Under the pieces are notes generated by a model. That model was not told the origin of the DNA. It did no database searches and saw nothing but the letters and a program-made list of their open reading frames with translations. A stretch of 16,330 nt of DNA from Gulosibacter sediminis (GTDB lineage: Bacteria > Actinomycetota > Actinomycetes > Actinomycetales > Microbacteriaceae), in contig NZ_JACXJG010000011.1 of NCBI RefSeq assembly GCF_014904065.1, positions 43,177-59,506 of the forward strand, written 5' to 3'. The position numbers were made by a program, and so were the translations under genes. Shown here one piece after another: positions 8,674 through 15,895 of the stretch (position 1 is its first letter; each line of letters starts with the position of its first letter).

Positions 8674-11600
8674 TGGTCGACCTCCTCAGCGATCCCGACC
8701 GGGTTGAACCCCATCGAAGTGATGACCTGGACGCGATCGGCGCCTAAGTCTCGGATATCGAGCAGCAAATTGTCGTCATTCATCATGAGTAGCCGATCTA
8801 TTAGGTCGTCTGGATCACCGAGAATGCGAGCGGCTCGGAGGACGCCGACGACATCCCTCTTCGCGGACTCTCGGATCGGGCTTGCGTTAACCGCGTCGAT
8901 GAGTTCGCTCACCCTGGCACGGGTAATGGTGGCGATATCGATGCGATCGACCTGCCGTTTAAGGAAGTCGTAGAGTTGCTTCCGCAGGCCATGGTTCAAT
9001 AGCACGGTGTTCTGCTTCACCTGTTCCGTCATGTTGTCGGCGGCGCGTTGCATGAAGTCAAATTGCGCACTCAAAGCTTCAGCGGCGACTTCGGCGTAGG
9101 CACTCTCGGTCAGCTTGAGCGCCTCCATCGGGGTCAATAGCTTCATCTCTGAGCTTGTTGTATGGATCAGTAGGTCAGTGCCAGCGTCAGTGCGCCCGTA
9201 TGTGATCGCGCTCGGCGAGCCGTCGACCTCGATGGCCTTGGTCGAGAACACAAGATCTTTGAGGGTCTTGGCGATCTCCCGATCCTGTGGCGCTGCCTTC
9301 TCCCAGATACCAAGCGCGTAGGACGAGGCGTCGACTTCGCCTTCGTCCTCTCCGAGATTAGCCTTGCCGTTGAAGAGCCCCGAGACGTCGATAGTGAAGT
9401 CGTCATCCTCGAAAAACTGCTCGCCTCCGCCGAGGATCTGGTGCGCGTTCTTGAGGCGCTTCTGCAGCCGCTCCCGCAGCCTAATAACAGCCTCTACACC
9501 GTCCTGCGGCAGGAAGGAAATTACGCGAATCGTGTCCGCTTTTTGCCCAACGCGATCAACACGACCAGCTCGCTGGATGACCTTGATGATCGTCCATGGC
9601 AAGTCCCAGTTCACAACGATCGCTGAATCCTGCAAGTTCTGCCCCTCGCTAAGGACATCGGTCGTGAGGAGCACGTCAACCTCGGTCTCACCCTTCGGCA
9701 ACCCGCCCAGATGCTCGTTCGCCTTCGGCGCGAACCTGCGTGCCACCTTCACCGCATCGCCCGACTGTCCACTGACCGATGCGATCGACCGCTTCGTCCA
9801 CCGTGGCAAATGCGCGGCAATATAGTCGACCGTGTCCTTGTACTCGCTGAAGACCAGTACTTTCTCGTCTTCTGGCAGTCCGTTAATAAGGTCGGCGAGC
9901 GCTCTCAGCTTGGTGTCGTCTTCAGGCTTCCAAACACCGAAGGCATCGAGGAGATCCTGCAGAATTTCTGAGTCCTCGCGGAGGTCCTCCAGGAGCTTCG
10001 TCTTGTCGAAGAGCTGCGGGCGGGCCCACTTGATTCCCGCAGGCTTCTTCGCCGTGAGCTCCTTGTAAGCACCCTCGGCATAGTCGAGCCATTGTTGCCT
10101 GGCCCACTTGATGCCCCAGACGGCGGATGCAGCATCCGATAGCTCGTCGTCAGCATCGGCGTCATAGTCTACTTCGTCGAGGTCGAAGTACTTGTCGGAG
10201 AAATTCCCGAGCGGGATCTTAAGGTCGTTTGACAGTGCGTGGTCGAGCATCGCGTTCCGGGCAACCATTCGCTTCACCGTAAGGATAAACGCGTGCGCAC
10301 TGGAGGTGAGACGCTTGAGTGCCGTGGTACGAATGAATCCCGCGGCCGCCTGAATAGACTTCTCCAAGTCGGCGATGAGCTCCCTTTCGGCCTTGTCTCC
10401 GCCCTCCACATCCTCCTTAAGGTATTTGCCGAGCTGGTACCGGGCGTAGGTGAGATGCTCGACTGCGTCGAAAGTGTCCTCTGTCGCGAGCGCGTCATTC
10501 GGGTCTGTCGCGCCACCGGGGTACTTGAGTCCCTCGGGGATGCGCTTAGGGAAGCGGAAGGTCGTCCCATCCGGGAACTTCAGGATAATGTCGCCAGACT
10601 TCTCGTCTTTCTCGCCGTAACTTGTCTCCAGGAACTTCCGAGTGCGTCGAACGAGAAACTCGCTGAGGAGACGCTGCCAGTCCTCGTTTTGTTCCGACAG
10701 GTCAAACGCGGCCAGGCTGTCGAGGCGCCCTCCAGTCTTCTTGGCAATCTCTTGGGCGCCCTTTCCTGCTCCCTTGATTGCGTCGAGTTCCGCGATGTGT
10801 TTGTCGGGGCGGATTCCTAGTGGCTCGTCCCAATCGAGCTTCAGACCAAGCTGGCCGCCGATGTCTTTGTGGCGGGCGTTGAACATCGTCGCTGTGAGCA
10901 ACACAACCTTGCTGTCGTTATCGGCGACGTAGGTGTGGATCGCATCCCATGCCTTGCGGAGTCGGTTCCGCAGGTTGTGTGACTCATCAATGAGGACGAT
11001 CCGGTAGCGCCGCAGGTCGGGTAGCTCGCGGTCCACCAGGCTGAGGCTAATGACCTTGCCAGGGATGTGGAAGCGATGAAGGTGCTCCTCCCACATCTTC
11101 ACGAGATTCTTCGGTGCGATAACGAGGACACTCTCCCCGACGGTTGCGGCGATGGCCGTACCGGTGAGTGTCTTGCCAAGACCCACCACGTCTCCGATCA
11201 CCGCGACGCCCTTCCGCTCAAGTAAACGCGTCGCAACTTGGACCGCGCTTATCTGGTGCGGCAGCAGTACCTTCTTGACTTCCGGCGGGATGTCTTCGGT
11301 AACACCCTCGCGCGCGTCCCGAGACAGTTCGAACGCAAGACGAAGGTATACGTAATAGGGGCTTGGCTGCTCCAGCCGGATGCACGACTCCTCGAGAACT
11401 CGTTCTAGCTCACGAGTGATGTCGATTGAGAAGTGATCATCCCAGTGCGCGTCGAACCACTCCGAAAGCTCGTCTGCAACGCGCTGATCAGTCTCCTCCA
11501 GGCTTAGTTCACCTTGCTTGATGAGTCCGGCTGCAGTGAAGTTTGATGAGCCAACTATTGCGCGCCGATTCTGCATCCCAGCGGCCTCATGCGTGATGTA

Positions 11601-12029
11601 TAGCTTCGCATGCAGCGGTTCACGGGCAGCGAACTTCACTTGGAGTAGGCCGTCGGCTAGGTCCCTCTGAAGCTGGCGCAATCCGGTCATCTCGGCCCTT
11701 GACGGCACACCCCAGGTGAGCTGACGCGCAAAGCCGAGGACCGCCTGGTTCGCCCGGTTGACGGCAGCACTCATGTCCACGAGCTGTGGGCTGCCTTCGA
11801 CAGACAATCTGACCGATTCCTCGGTCGACATTGCCATACCAACTAGAAGTTGCACCTGATTGCGGCCGTCCGGCTTGGGCTGCTGCATCTTGCCGATAGC
11901 CTCACGGACAAGCCGCCAGCCACGGAGGTTGAAGTAGCCAACGCAGGCGTCAAAAGCATGCGCGTGCGGAAGCGTCTCATTGAGTGCCTCTACAAGGCTG
12001 AGGTCCTCGTTGTCGATGATCTTGCTCAT
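8661..12029 (-). CDS. PLD-like nuclease domain fused to SNF2-family helicase
   Basis: A 1122-aa fusion. The N-terminal quarter carries one phospholipase-D-type HKD half-site: HAKLYI (140-145; H140, K142) and GSSNFTAAGL (160-169), as in PLD nucleases. A superfamily-2 SNF2-like motor follows: motif I GDVVGLGKTLT (279-289), motif II DESH (348-351), motif III LTAT (378-381), motif V TTDVLSEGQNLQ (789-800) and motif VI QRAGRVDRVGQ (819-829). All core motifs are intact, so ATPase activity is expected; whether the PLD part cuts DNA or only binds it is unknown. One HKD suggests that dimerisation would be needed for cleavage. IKWAR occurs twice (640-644 region and 666-670). The ATG at 12029 has GCAGGAG upstream; the gap to the HEPN gene is 24 bases. 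DISARM places a SNF2 helicase (DrmD) and a PLD protein (DrmC) in separate genes. Confidence 0.9.
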   Translation of the reverse strand: MSKIIDNEDLSLVEALNETLPHAHAFDACVGYFNLRGWRLVREAIGKMQQPKPDGRNQVQLLVGMAMSTEESVRLSVEGSPQLVDMSAAVNRANQAVLGFARQLTWGVPSRAEMTGLRQLQRDLADGLLQVKFAAREPLHAKLYITHEAAGMQNRRAIVGSSNFTAAGLIKQGELSLEETDQRVADELSEWFDAHWDDHFSIDITRELERVLEESCIRLEQPSPYYVYLRLAFELSRDAREGVTEDIPPEVKKVLLPHQISAVQVATRLLERKGVAVIGDVVGLGKTLTGTAIAATVGESVLVIAPKNLVKMWEEHLHRFHIPGKVISLSLVDRELPDLRRYRIVLIDESHNLRNRLRKAWDAIHTYVADNDSKVVLLTATMFNARHKDIGGQLGLKLDWDEPLGIRPDKHIAELDAIKGAGKGAQEIAKKTGGRLDSLAAFDLSEQNEDWQRLLSEFLVRRTRKFLETSYGEKDEKSGDIILKFPDGTTFRFPKRIPEGLKYPGGATDPNDALATEDTFDAVEHLTYARYQLGKYLKEDVEGGDKAERELIADLEKSIQAAAGFIRTTALKRLTSSAHAFILTVKRMVARNAMLDHALSNDLKIPLGNFSDKYFDLDEVDYDADADDELSDAASAVWGIKWARQQWLDYAEGAYKELTAKKPAGIKWARPQLFDKTKLLEDLREDSEILQDLLDAFGVWKPEDDTKLRALADLINGLPEDEKVLVFSEYKDTVDYIAAHLPRWTKRSIASVSGQSGDAVKVARRFAPKANEHLGGLPKGETEVDVLLTTDVLSEGQNLQDSAIVVNWDLPWTIIKVIQRAGRVDRVGQKADTIRVISFLPQDGVEAVIRLRERLQKRLKNAHQILGGGEQFFEDDDFTIDVSGLFNGKANLGEDEGEVDASSYALGIWEKAAPQDREIAKTLKDLVFSTKAIEVDGSPSAITYGRTDAGTDLLIHTTSSEMKLLTPMEALKLTESAYAEVAAEALSAQFDFMQRAADNMTEQVKQNTVLLNHGLRKQLYDFLKRQVDRIDIATITRARVSELIDAVNASPIRESAKRDVVGVLRAARILGDPDDLIDRLLMMNDDNLLLDIRDLGADRVQVITSMGFNPVGIAEEVDQWRQ

Positions 12030-12053
12030 TCGTTACTACTCCTGCTATCCGAC

Positions 12054-13127
12054 TTACGCGTTCAAGTGCCCAACGAACCACTGGTCCGGGCGGACTATTG
12101 CGACACGCTCGACCTCGTGTACGCCGTCGATAATAAGGACATCCCCGTAAGTTGTGACCTGAAACGTCGTGCCGTTCTCCATGGTGGCGGCAACATCCGA
12201 TCCCAACCGGTCGCCGGAGTCAACGTCGACGATCTCGTCACCATCGACGACATAGAAGTGCGGAGTGAAGAACCCCCGGGCGATGTCGCCCTCAGGGTCG
12301 GGGCCGAGATAGCCGAGCAATCGGGGCGTTGCGCCGATGAACCCGCCAACGGCCCCGTCGGTGTCGATCCACAGCTCACGGCCGCGCGGCTCGACGGCGG
12401 TCCAGGCGCGAACCTTGTCAGCGAAGTCGCCGGTGACCCTGGGGCGCACGGACTCCATCGTGTCGGGGTGCACGACGTCGCCCGCACGAGTCATGCGATA
12501 GCGCATCTCGGGGATGGGTCCGACCCAGGTGCCGCCGATACTCGGGCGTGGCAAGTCCTCTGCCGCATCGAGTGGCTCGGGCTCGACAACGGCAGGGACC
12601 GTCGCGGGCGCATTCGGCACTGCCTCCGCGGGATAGCGTCCGGTTCGCAGGTCGCTCAGGCGCTCGATCAGCGTGTCGATGCGTCCGGCAATGTGCATGC
12701 CGCTCGACTGCACGAAGCCGCGCACGACCTTCGCTGCCTCTTCAAGTTGGACGGTCGTTGGATCGTTGCCGAAGTGGAACCACGTGTTCCTAGTAGCAAG
12801 GATCTTCTTCGCGGAGGTCTGCTTCTGGAATTGCCCGCCGAACACACTCAGATACGGCGAGTCTTGCTCGTGAATGTAGTCGCGGAGGATTACGCCGGGG
12901 TCCTGCGGCTCGAAGCGATGGTTGGGTCGCCAGTTCTTCGGGTCCGAGTCCTTCAGCTTGCTGATCCGGGCCGCGAACCACTGTGACCCCAGTGACTTAC
13001 GCAGGGTGAAGTGGCTTGTGACGTAGAGATCCCAACCGAATGCGCGCATGAGGGTGAAGTATCCCTTGATGAGTTCGCCAGGCGACTCGTTCTCGGGTAG
13101 CGCGATGGAGACGTCGATGCCGCTCAT
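12054..13127 (-). CDS. Swt1-type HEPN domain protein (putative RNase effector)
   Basis: A 357-aa protein. Residues about 15-160 are helical and end with ATRNTWFHFG (111-120), the HEPN signature R-x4-H (R113, N114, H118), which is the catalytic site of HEPN ribonucleases. The resemblance is strongest to the Swt1-type HEPN domain found in defence loci. A proline/alanine-rich linker (about 165-197) leads to a C-terminal region (about 198-357) that looks beta-rich and is unassigned. HEPN RNases often cleave tRNA or other RNA to stop growth on infection; that role here is inference. The ATG at 13127 overlaps the stop of the preceding gene as ATGA and has GGAAGG upstream. The frame stays open to 13364, but the longer form would lie inside the upstream gene with low-complexity R/H-rich sequence, so I reject it. 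Confidence 0.75.
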   Translation of the reverse strand: MSGIDVSIALPENESPGELIKGYFTLMRAFGWDLYVTSHFTLRKSLGSQWFAARISKLKDSDPKNWRPNHRFEPQDPGVILRDYIHEQDSPYLSVFGGQFQKQTSAKKILATRNTWFHFGNDPTTVQLEEAAKVVRGFVQSSGMHIAGRIDTLIERLSDLRTGRYPAEAVPNAPATVPAVVEPEPLDAAEDLPRPSIGGTWVGPIPEMRYRMTRAGDVVHPDTMESVRPRVTGDFADKVRAWTAVEPRGRELWIDTDGAVGGFIGATPRLLGYLGPDPEGDIARGFFTPHFYVVDGDEIVDVDSGDRLGSDVAATMENGTTFQVTTYGDVLIIDGVHEVERVAIVRPDQWFVGHLNA

Positions 13128-13717
13128 GCGTTCGGGCCTTCCACCGATTCCTTGCCGTAGCCGGTCATGATCGGCACGACGCGGGTGAGCGCGTATATGG
13201 CGAACAATGCCGTCGGGTCGGCGATGGGCACCTCGATGGCCGGCTCGGTCTTGAAGCGCGTCGCGCTCGGCAGCAGCACGCCATACACGCCAGTGCGCGT
13301 CGCACCGAGGTTGGTGAGCAATGCTTGCGCGTCGCCGCCCGCCCACTCGCTGATCTGCGACCACTCGACCGCAGCACCGGTGGCTCGCCCGGTCTTCCCG
13401 TAGCGCAATGCGCGAATCCGCGCGACCAGTTTGTCGTTGACGAGCTTCGGCGAGATCGCCCCGGCGTCCTCCAACCGCTCGTAGTCCGATGGGCCAGCGA
13501 GCAGCTCGGCGAAGCCGAGCGAGATCTCGTCGCTGCCGCCCCAGCGGACGAGCGAGACCTGGGCGCGGAGCCCGTCGTCAGCCTTGAGGTTGGCGAGCAC
13601 GGCGTGCGCGGGACGTTCCTCCCTATCTCCGTGCCACTGGCTCGGCGGGACGACCGTGATCGCGTGCTCACCATTGAGCACCTCGACGCTAACCGGTCCA
13701 ATAGTGAAGCCGCTCAT
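13124..13717 (-). CDS. Hypothetical 197-aa protein, first gene of the defence operon
   Basis: I do not recognise this family. It is a soluble alpha/beta protein with no signal peptide, membrane segment, cysteine cluster or nucleotide-binding motif. Visible segments are HAITVVPPSQWHGDREE near the N-terminus, QVSLVRWGGSDEISLGFAEL (about 54-73), EWSQISEWAGGDAQALLTNL (about 118-137) and LFAIYALTRVVPIM near the C-terminus. The ATG at 13717 has a strong ribosome site AAGGGAGGAG. Its TGA overlaps the HEPN gene ATG by four bases, so the two products are probably made in fixed ratio. This pairing suggests a partner, antidote or activator of the HEPN protein, but the sequence does not prove it. It is transcribed just downstream of the GGTCTGTC/GACAGACC inverted repeat. 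Confidence 0.75.
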   Translation of the reverse strand: MSGFTIGPVSVEVLNGEHAITVVPPSQWHGDREERPAHAVLANLKADDGLRAQVSLVRWGGSDEISLGFAELLAGPSDYERLEDAGAISPKLVNDKLVARIRALRYGKTGRATGAAVEWSQISEWAGGDAQALLTNLGATRTGVYGVLLPSATRFKTEPAIEVPIADPTALFAIYALTRVVPIMTGYGKESVEGPNA

Positions 13718-13750
13718 GCGTGCTCTCCTCCCTTCGTTGTTTCGCTGCTT

Positions 13751-13788
13751 GGTCTGTCGCGCGAAAGTTTTTCAGGCTATGACAGACC
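13751..13788. promoter_or_regulatory. Inverted repeat in the promoter region of the defence operon
   Basis: GGTCTGTC at 13751..13758 and its exact complement GACAGACC at 13781..13788 form perfect eight-base arms, 30 bases apart from start to start, about three helical turns. They lie 34 to 71 bases upstream of the first codon of the operon, in the gap after the HTH gene. This spacing suits binding of two protein dimers or a looping operator better than an RNA hairpin. A third copy of GACAGACC lies at 14117..14124 upstream of the HTH gene. The -10 and -35 elements cannot be assigned confidently. Confidence 0.5.
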
Positions 13789-13799
13789 TCCGACATTCG

Positions 13800-13985
13800 T
13801 TAGCGGGCATCTGATGAGGCTCCGCCCGAACGCACCCATTCATCGACTTCGCATACCTGGAATTTCCAGAGACGTCCCACTTTGTGTGCTGGCATCCCTT
13901 TGTCGGCGATCCAGACGTAGACCGTCTCCTTCGTGACGCCCAAGTGAGAGGCGATATCGTCGGCAGACAGCCAGGGCTCACTCAC
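13800..13985 (-). CDS. Small excisionase-family helix-turn-helix DNA-binding protein
   Basis: A 61-aa protein that is essentially one MerR/excisionase-type HTH (HTH_17 family). LSADDIASHLGVTKETVYVW (6-25) forms the HTH, then IADKGMPAHKVGRLWKFQ is the short wing, and EVDEWV the closing helix. Such proteins act as excisionases or as small transcription regulators at the head of restriction or defence operons. Here it sits 83 bases upstream of the defence operon on the same strand and far from the integrase, so a local regulator is more likely. The only in-frame start is GTG at 13985; an in-frame TAG lies upstream. There is no good ribosome site, but a 12-codon ATG frame (14020..13982) ends at the start as GTGA and could couple translation, or the mRNA may begin near the start. 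Confidence 0.75.
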   Translation of the reverse strand: MSEPWLSADDIASHLGVTKETVYVWIADKGMPAHKVGRLWKFQVCEVDEWVRSGGASSDAR

Positions 13986-14038
13986 GAGGGCACCGGCTTG
14001 ATGAGTCCAATCAAGGTCATACCTCAGAGCCTATCGGC

Positions 14039-14062
14039 GAAACCGCTGTTTTAGTCGGTTTC
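14039..14062. promoter_or_regulatory. Inverted repeat upstream of the HTH gene, probable operator
   Basis: GAAACCG (14039..14045) and CGGTTTC (14056..14062) are perfect seven-base arms around a ten-base AT-rich spacer, 54 to 77 bases upstream of the GTG start of the small HTH gene. Two more copies of CGGTT follow at 14081..14085 and 14086..14090. A clustered half-site of this kind next to a small HTH gene suggests self-regulation. A possible -10, TAGGCT on the minus strand, lies between the repeat and the gene. The binding protein is inferred. Confidence 0.4.
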
Positions 14063-14116
14063 TCCTTGTTTACTACCGTTCGGTTCGGTTCCGAAGTCTG
14101 CGAGGCTGGCTACAAC

Positions 14117-14124
14117 GACAGACC
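14117..14124. promoter_or_regulatory. Third copy of the GACAGACC half-site
   Basis: The eight bases equal the right arm of the repeat at 13781..13788. Read on the minus strand, both sites continue in a similar way: GGTCTGTC is followed within a few bases by TAGCC in each. A GTCTG lies 16 bases away at 14096..14100 and could be a degenerate partner arm. The site is about 130 bases upstream of the HTH gene start. Confidence 0.35.
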
Positions 14125-14167
14125 ATCACTGTATGGTGAAACAAAATCAGCTCCGCTCGCGGGCTAG

Positions 14168-14380
14168 AGCGTAGATCTGCTTCAAGACGAGTCCTACTTC
14201 CGACTACCACGTGTCTGGCAGAGCGCGGATGAACGGCCCGAAACAAGCTTCTTAAATCGCGCCTTCCTTGATCTGCCAGAGGCGTGGCAGCTTTGTGAGT
14301 GGTTGGTCGAGGGGACATCGCGACGGGTGAATGAAGTCTTGGGAGATGGCGTGTACCTATCTCATTGGAATGAGCACTAG
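14168..14380 (+). pseudogene. Gene remnant without a start codon
   Basis: A 70-codon open frame opens directly after a TAG (14165..14167) and ends at TAG 14378..14380. It has protein-like composition, for example SYFRLPRVWQSADERPETSF in its first half and WLVEGTSRRVNEV, then GDGVYLSHWNEH at the end. No ATG lies in the frame, and the only GTG or TTG codons come late, so it looks like the 3' end of a gene whose beginning was lost. I do not recognise the family. The next ATG (14396) follows 15 bases later with a GGGAGGAG ribosome site, as if this were once an operon. Confidence 0.4.
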
Positions 14381-14395
14381 CGGGAGGAGACTGTC

Positions 14396-14629
14396 ATGCC
14401 CAGTTCGAACTCTTGCGTGTTCGAAGTAGCTCTGAGCTGGACGTCCAAGCACGCGGGAGTGACGAACTCGCCCACCCTCAACAGTCATTGCGTAACCCGC
14501 ACAAAGCCCTATTTGTCGGGATCAGCGGTCCCGCCGATTCGGCGGAACCTGAAACTCTGCGGGTGTTGTCACGGTGCCGCAGAATTTGCGTTACCGATAA
14601 TCCGCACCGAAGGGGCACACGAGGGTTGA
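14396..14629 (+). pseudogene. Probable decayed OsmC-family gene (frameshifted)
   Basis: The ATG at 14396 has a strong ribosome site (GGGAGGAG, seven-base spacer). The frame opens with CVFEVALSWTSKHAGVTNSP (residues 7-26) and later KPYLSGSA, which resembles the start of OsmC-type hydroperoxide-resistance proteins (strand with WTG, then KPxLPGSADPxFRG). The reading then loses sense. In the next frame, within 14413..14643, the sequence gives EPETLRVLSRC, which matches the OsmC segment NPExLLVAALSxCH with small deletions. A full OsmC is about 140 residues; here nothing convincing follows. I infer a pseudogene broken by frameshift and deletion. It is a judgement from remembered family patterns, not an alignment. 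Confidence 0.35.
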
Positions 14630-14634
14630 GCGCA

Positions 14635-14679
14635 CAACTTTGAATGCGGCATCTTTATAGCCAACGTACGTCAAAGTTG
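14635..14679. repeat. Nine-base inverted repeat downstream of the integrase gene
   Basis: CAACTTTGA (14635..14643) and TCAAAGTTG (14671..14679) are exact complements with a 27-base spacer. They lie in the last bases before the 3' end of the integrase gene, between it and the degenerate region. The long loop makes a terminator doubtful. It could be a scar of an inserted element or a protein site. Confidence 0.35.
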
Positions 14680-14709
14680 CCTCTCGATCAACGTCGCGTC
14701 GCGCCGACT

Positions 14710-15891
14710 TCACACGTCCTTCCCGAAGACGCGGTCGAGCATTTCGGCGGTCGCCGGGTTTACCATCTCGTTGCGGCGGATGTAGTGCTGCACCGTGATC
14801 GCCGGGTCCGTGTGTCCGAGTAGTTCGGCGGCAAGGTCGACGCCAGCCTCGTTGCTGATTGCGGTGGCAACCGTGCGGCGAAACATGTGCGGCGTGACGC
14901 CCTCGATGCCCGCGAGGTCGAGCACGTGCCGAAGTTGCCTGCGTACGTTGTTCGTCGTCAGCGGGCCACCGTCACGATTGCAGAACAACAGTGCGTCAAG
15001 CGAGGCATCATCACGGCGGGCGAGCCTGAGCCGCACCGCCTCGGCAGCGAACGCGGGGAGTGCGACGGTGCGTCTGGACTTCGCGGTCTTGGGATGATCC
15101 TGCCGCTGGGTTGGTTCGCCGCGGTGCGCGACGATTGTGCCGCTAATGCGAATCGACGGCGGGGCACTCACGATGTCGATATCGCGGCGCCGGATCGCGA
15201 GCACCTCACCGATGCGGGCCGACGTGCCGAGCATGACCTCGACGATCGCGCCGAGCTGCCCGTCCGGTTTCGGCCCGGTGGGTGAGAGCCCGGTTTCCCA
15301 GAACGCGATCGCGGTGCGAATGTCGTTCACCTCAGCAGGAGTGAGCGCGTTCGGTGTCGTCGGGGGTTTCCGGAGCCGTGAGACGTGATCCATCGGGTTG
15401 CGCGGCAGCACCTCGTGCCTCACCGCGAGCCCGAGCGCAAGCCGCAATGCCACCCGGGCCTGTTTGGCACGGTTGTAGCTTTGCTTCGCCAGCTGCTTCA
15501 AGAAGTGGTCGCAGCGTGCCACGCCGATCTCGCGCAGCGTGAGGTCTTTGAACGCTGGCATGACGAGCGTGCGGATGTTGCGTTCGTACAGTTGTCGGGT
15601 GGTGGTTGACAGCCGGTCTTCAAGATCGAGATCTTCCAGCCAGTACGCCACCAGGTCGGGGAACGGACTGTCGGCAGTCAGCCCGATGCCTGCGGGCTGG
15701 TAGAGCGTGCGCTCGGCAAGCTTCGCTTTCAACCGTTGTTCGGCGGCGCGCTTCGAGCCGCCGGTGGCTTGCACGAGCCTGGACTTTCCATCCCAGTCGC
15801 GATACCTCGCACGAGCGGTCACGCGGCCGGTCGACGCGGTCTGAAACCCGATCGTGCCGAACGTGCCGATAGTGAGGCGTGGGCGGCTCAT
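14710..15891 (-). CDS. int: Tyrosine recombinase (site-specific integrase)
   Basis: A 393-aa integrase of the phage/ICE type. Residues 1-60 look like an arm-site binding domain, 75-165 a core-binding SAM-like domain, and 180-390 the catalytic domain. The catalytic set is complete: R226 in TSARIGEVLAIR, K268 (HPKTAKSRR), H335 and R338 in HMFRRT, H360 in LLGHTDP and nucleophile Y370 in QHYIRR. It cuts and rejoins attachment sites to insert or excise the element. I chose ATG 15891 over upstream in-frame starts because GGGAGG lies just before it and the longer form would overlap the excisionase gene. Only four bases separate it from that gene's stop, so the two form one transcript. The gene reads away from the adjacent tRNA, as usual for tRNA-targeting islands. 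Confidence 0.93.
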   Translation of the reverse strand: MSRPRLTIGTFGTIGFQTASTGRVTARARYRDWDGKSRLVQATGGSKRAAEQRLKAKLAERTLYQPAGIGLTADSPFPDLVAYWLEDLDLEDRLSTTTRQLYERNIRTLVMPAFKDLTLREIGVARCDHFLKQLAKQSYNRAKQARVALRLALGLAVRHEVLPRNPMDHVSRLRKPPTTPNALTPAEVNDIRTAIAFWETGLSPTGPKPDGQLGAIVEVMLGTSARIGEVLAIRRRDIDIVSAPPSIRISGTIVAHRGEPTQRQDHPKTAKSRRTVALPAFAAEAVRLRLARRDDASLDALLFCNRDGGPLTTNNVRRQLRHVLDLAGIEGVTPHMFRRTVATAISNEAGVDLAAELLGHTDPAITVQHYIRRNEMVNPATAEMLDRVFGKDV

Positions 15892-15895
15892 CGTG

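Noticed and set aside
11850..12986. A 378-codon open frame on the plus strand opposite the helicase and HEPN genes
   Set aside because: It is antisense to two well-supported genes with conserved motifs; long antisense frames are expected in high-GC DNA and this one shows no family motif.
13128..13364. Longer N-terminus for the HEPN protein
   Set aside because: It would lie wholly within the 197-aa gene, with low-complexity R/H/A sequence; the ATGA overlap with GGAAGG upstream is the better start.
2445..13717. Complete BREX or DISARM system
   Set aside because: No PglZ phosphatase, BrxL or BrxC, DrmA or DrmB homologue is visible; only the methylase, SNF2 and PLD parts overlap with those systems.
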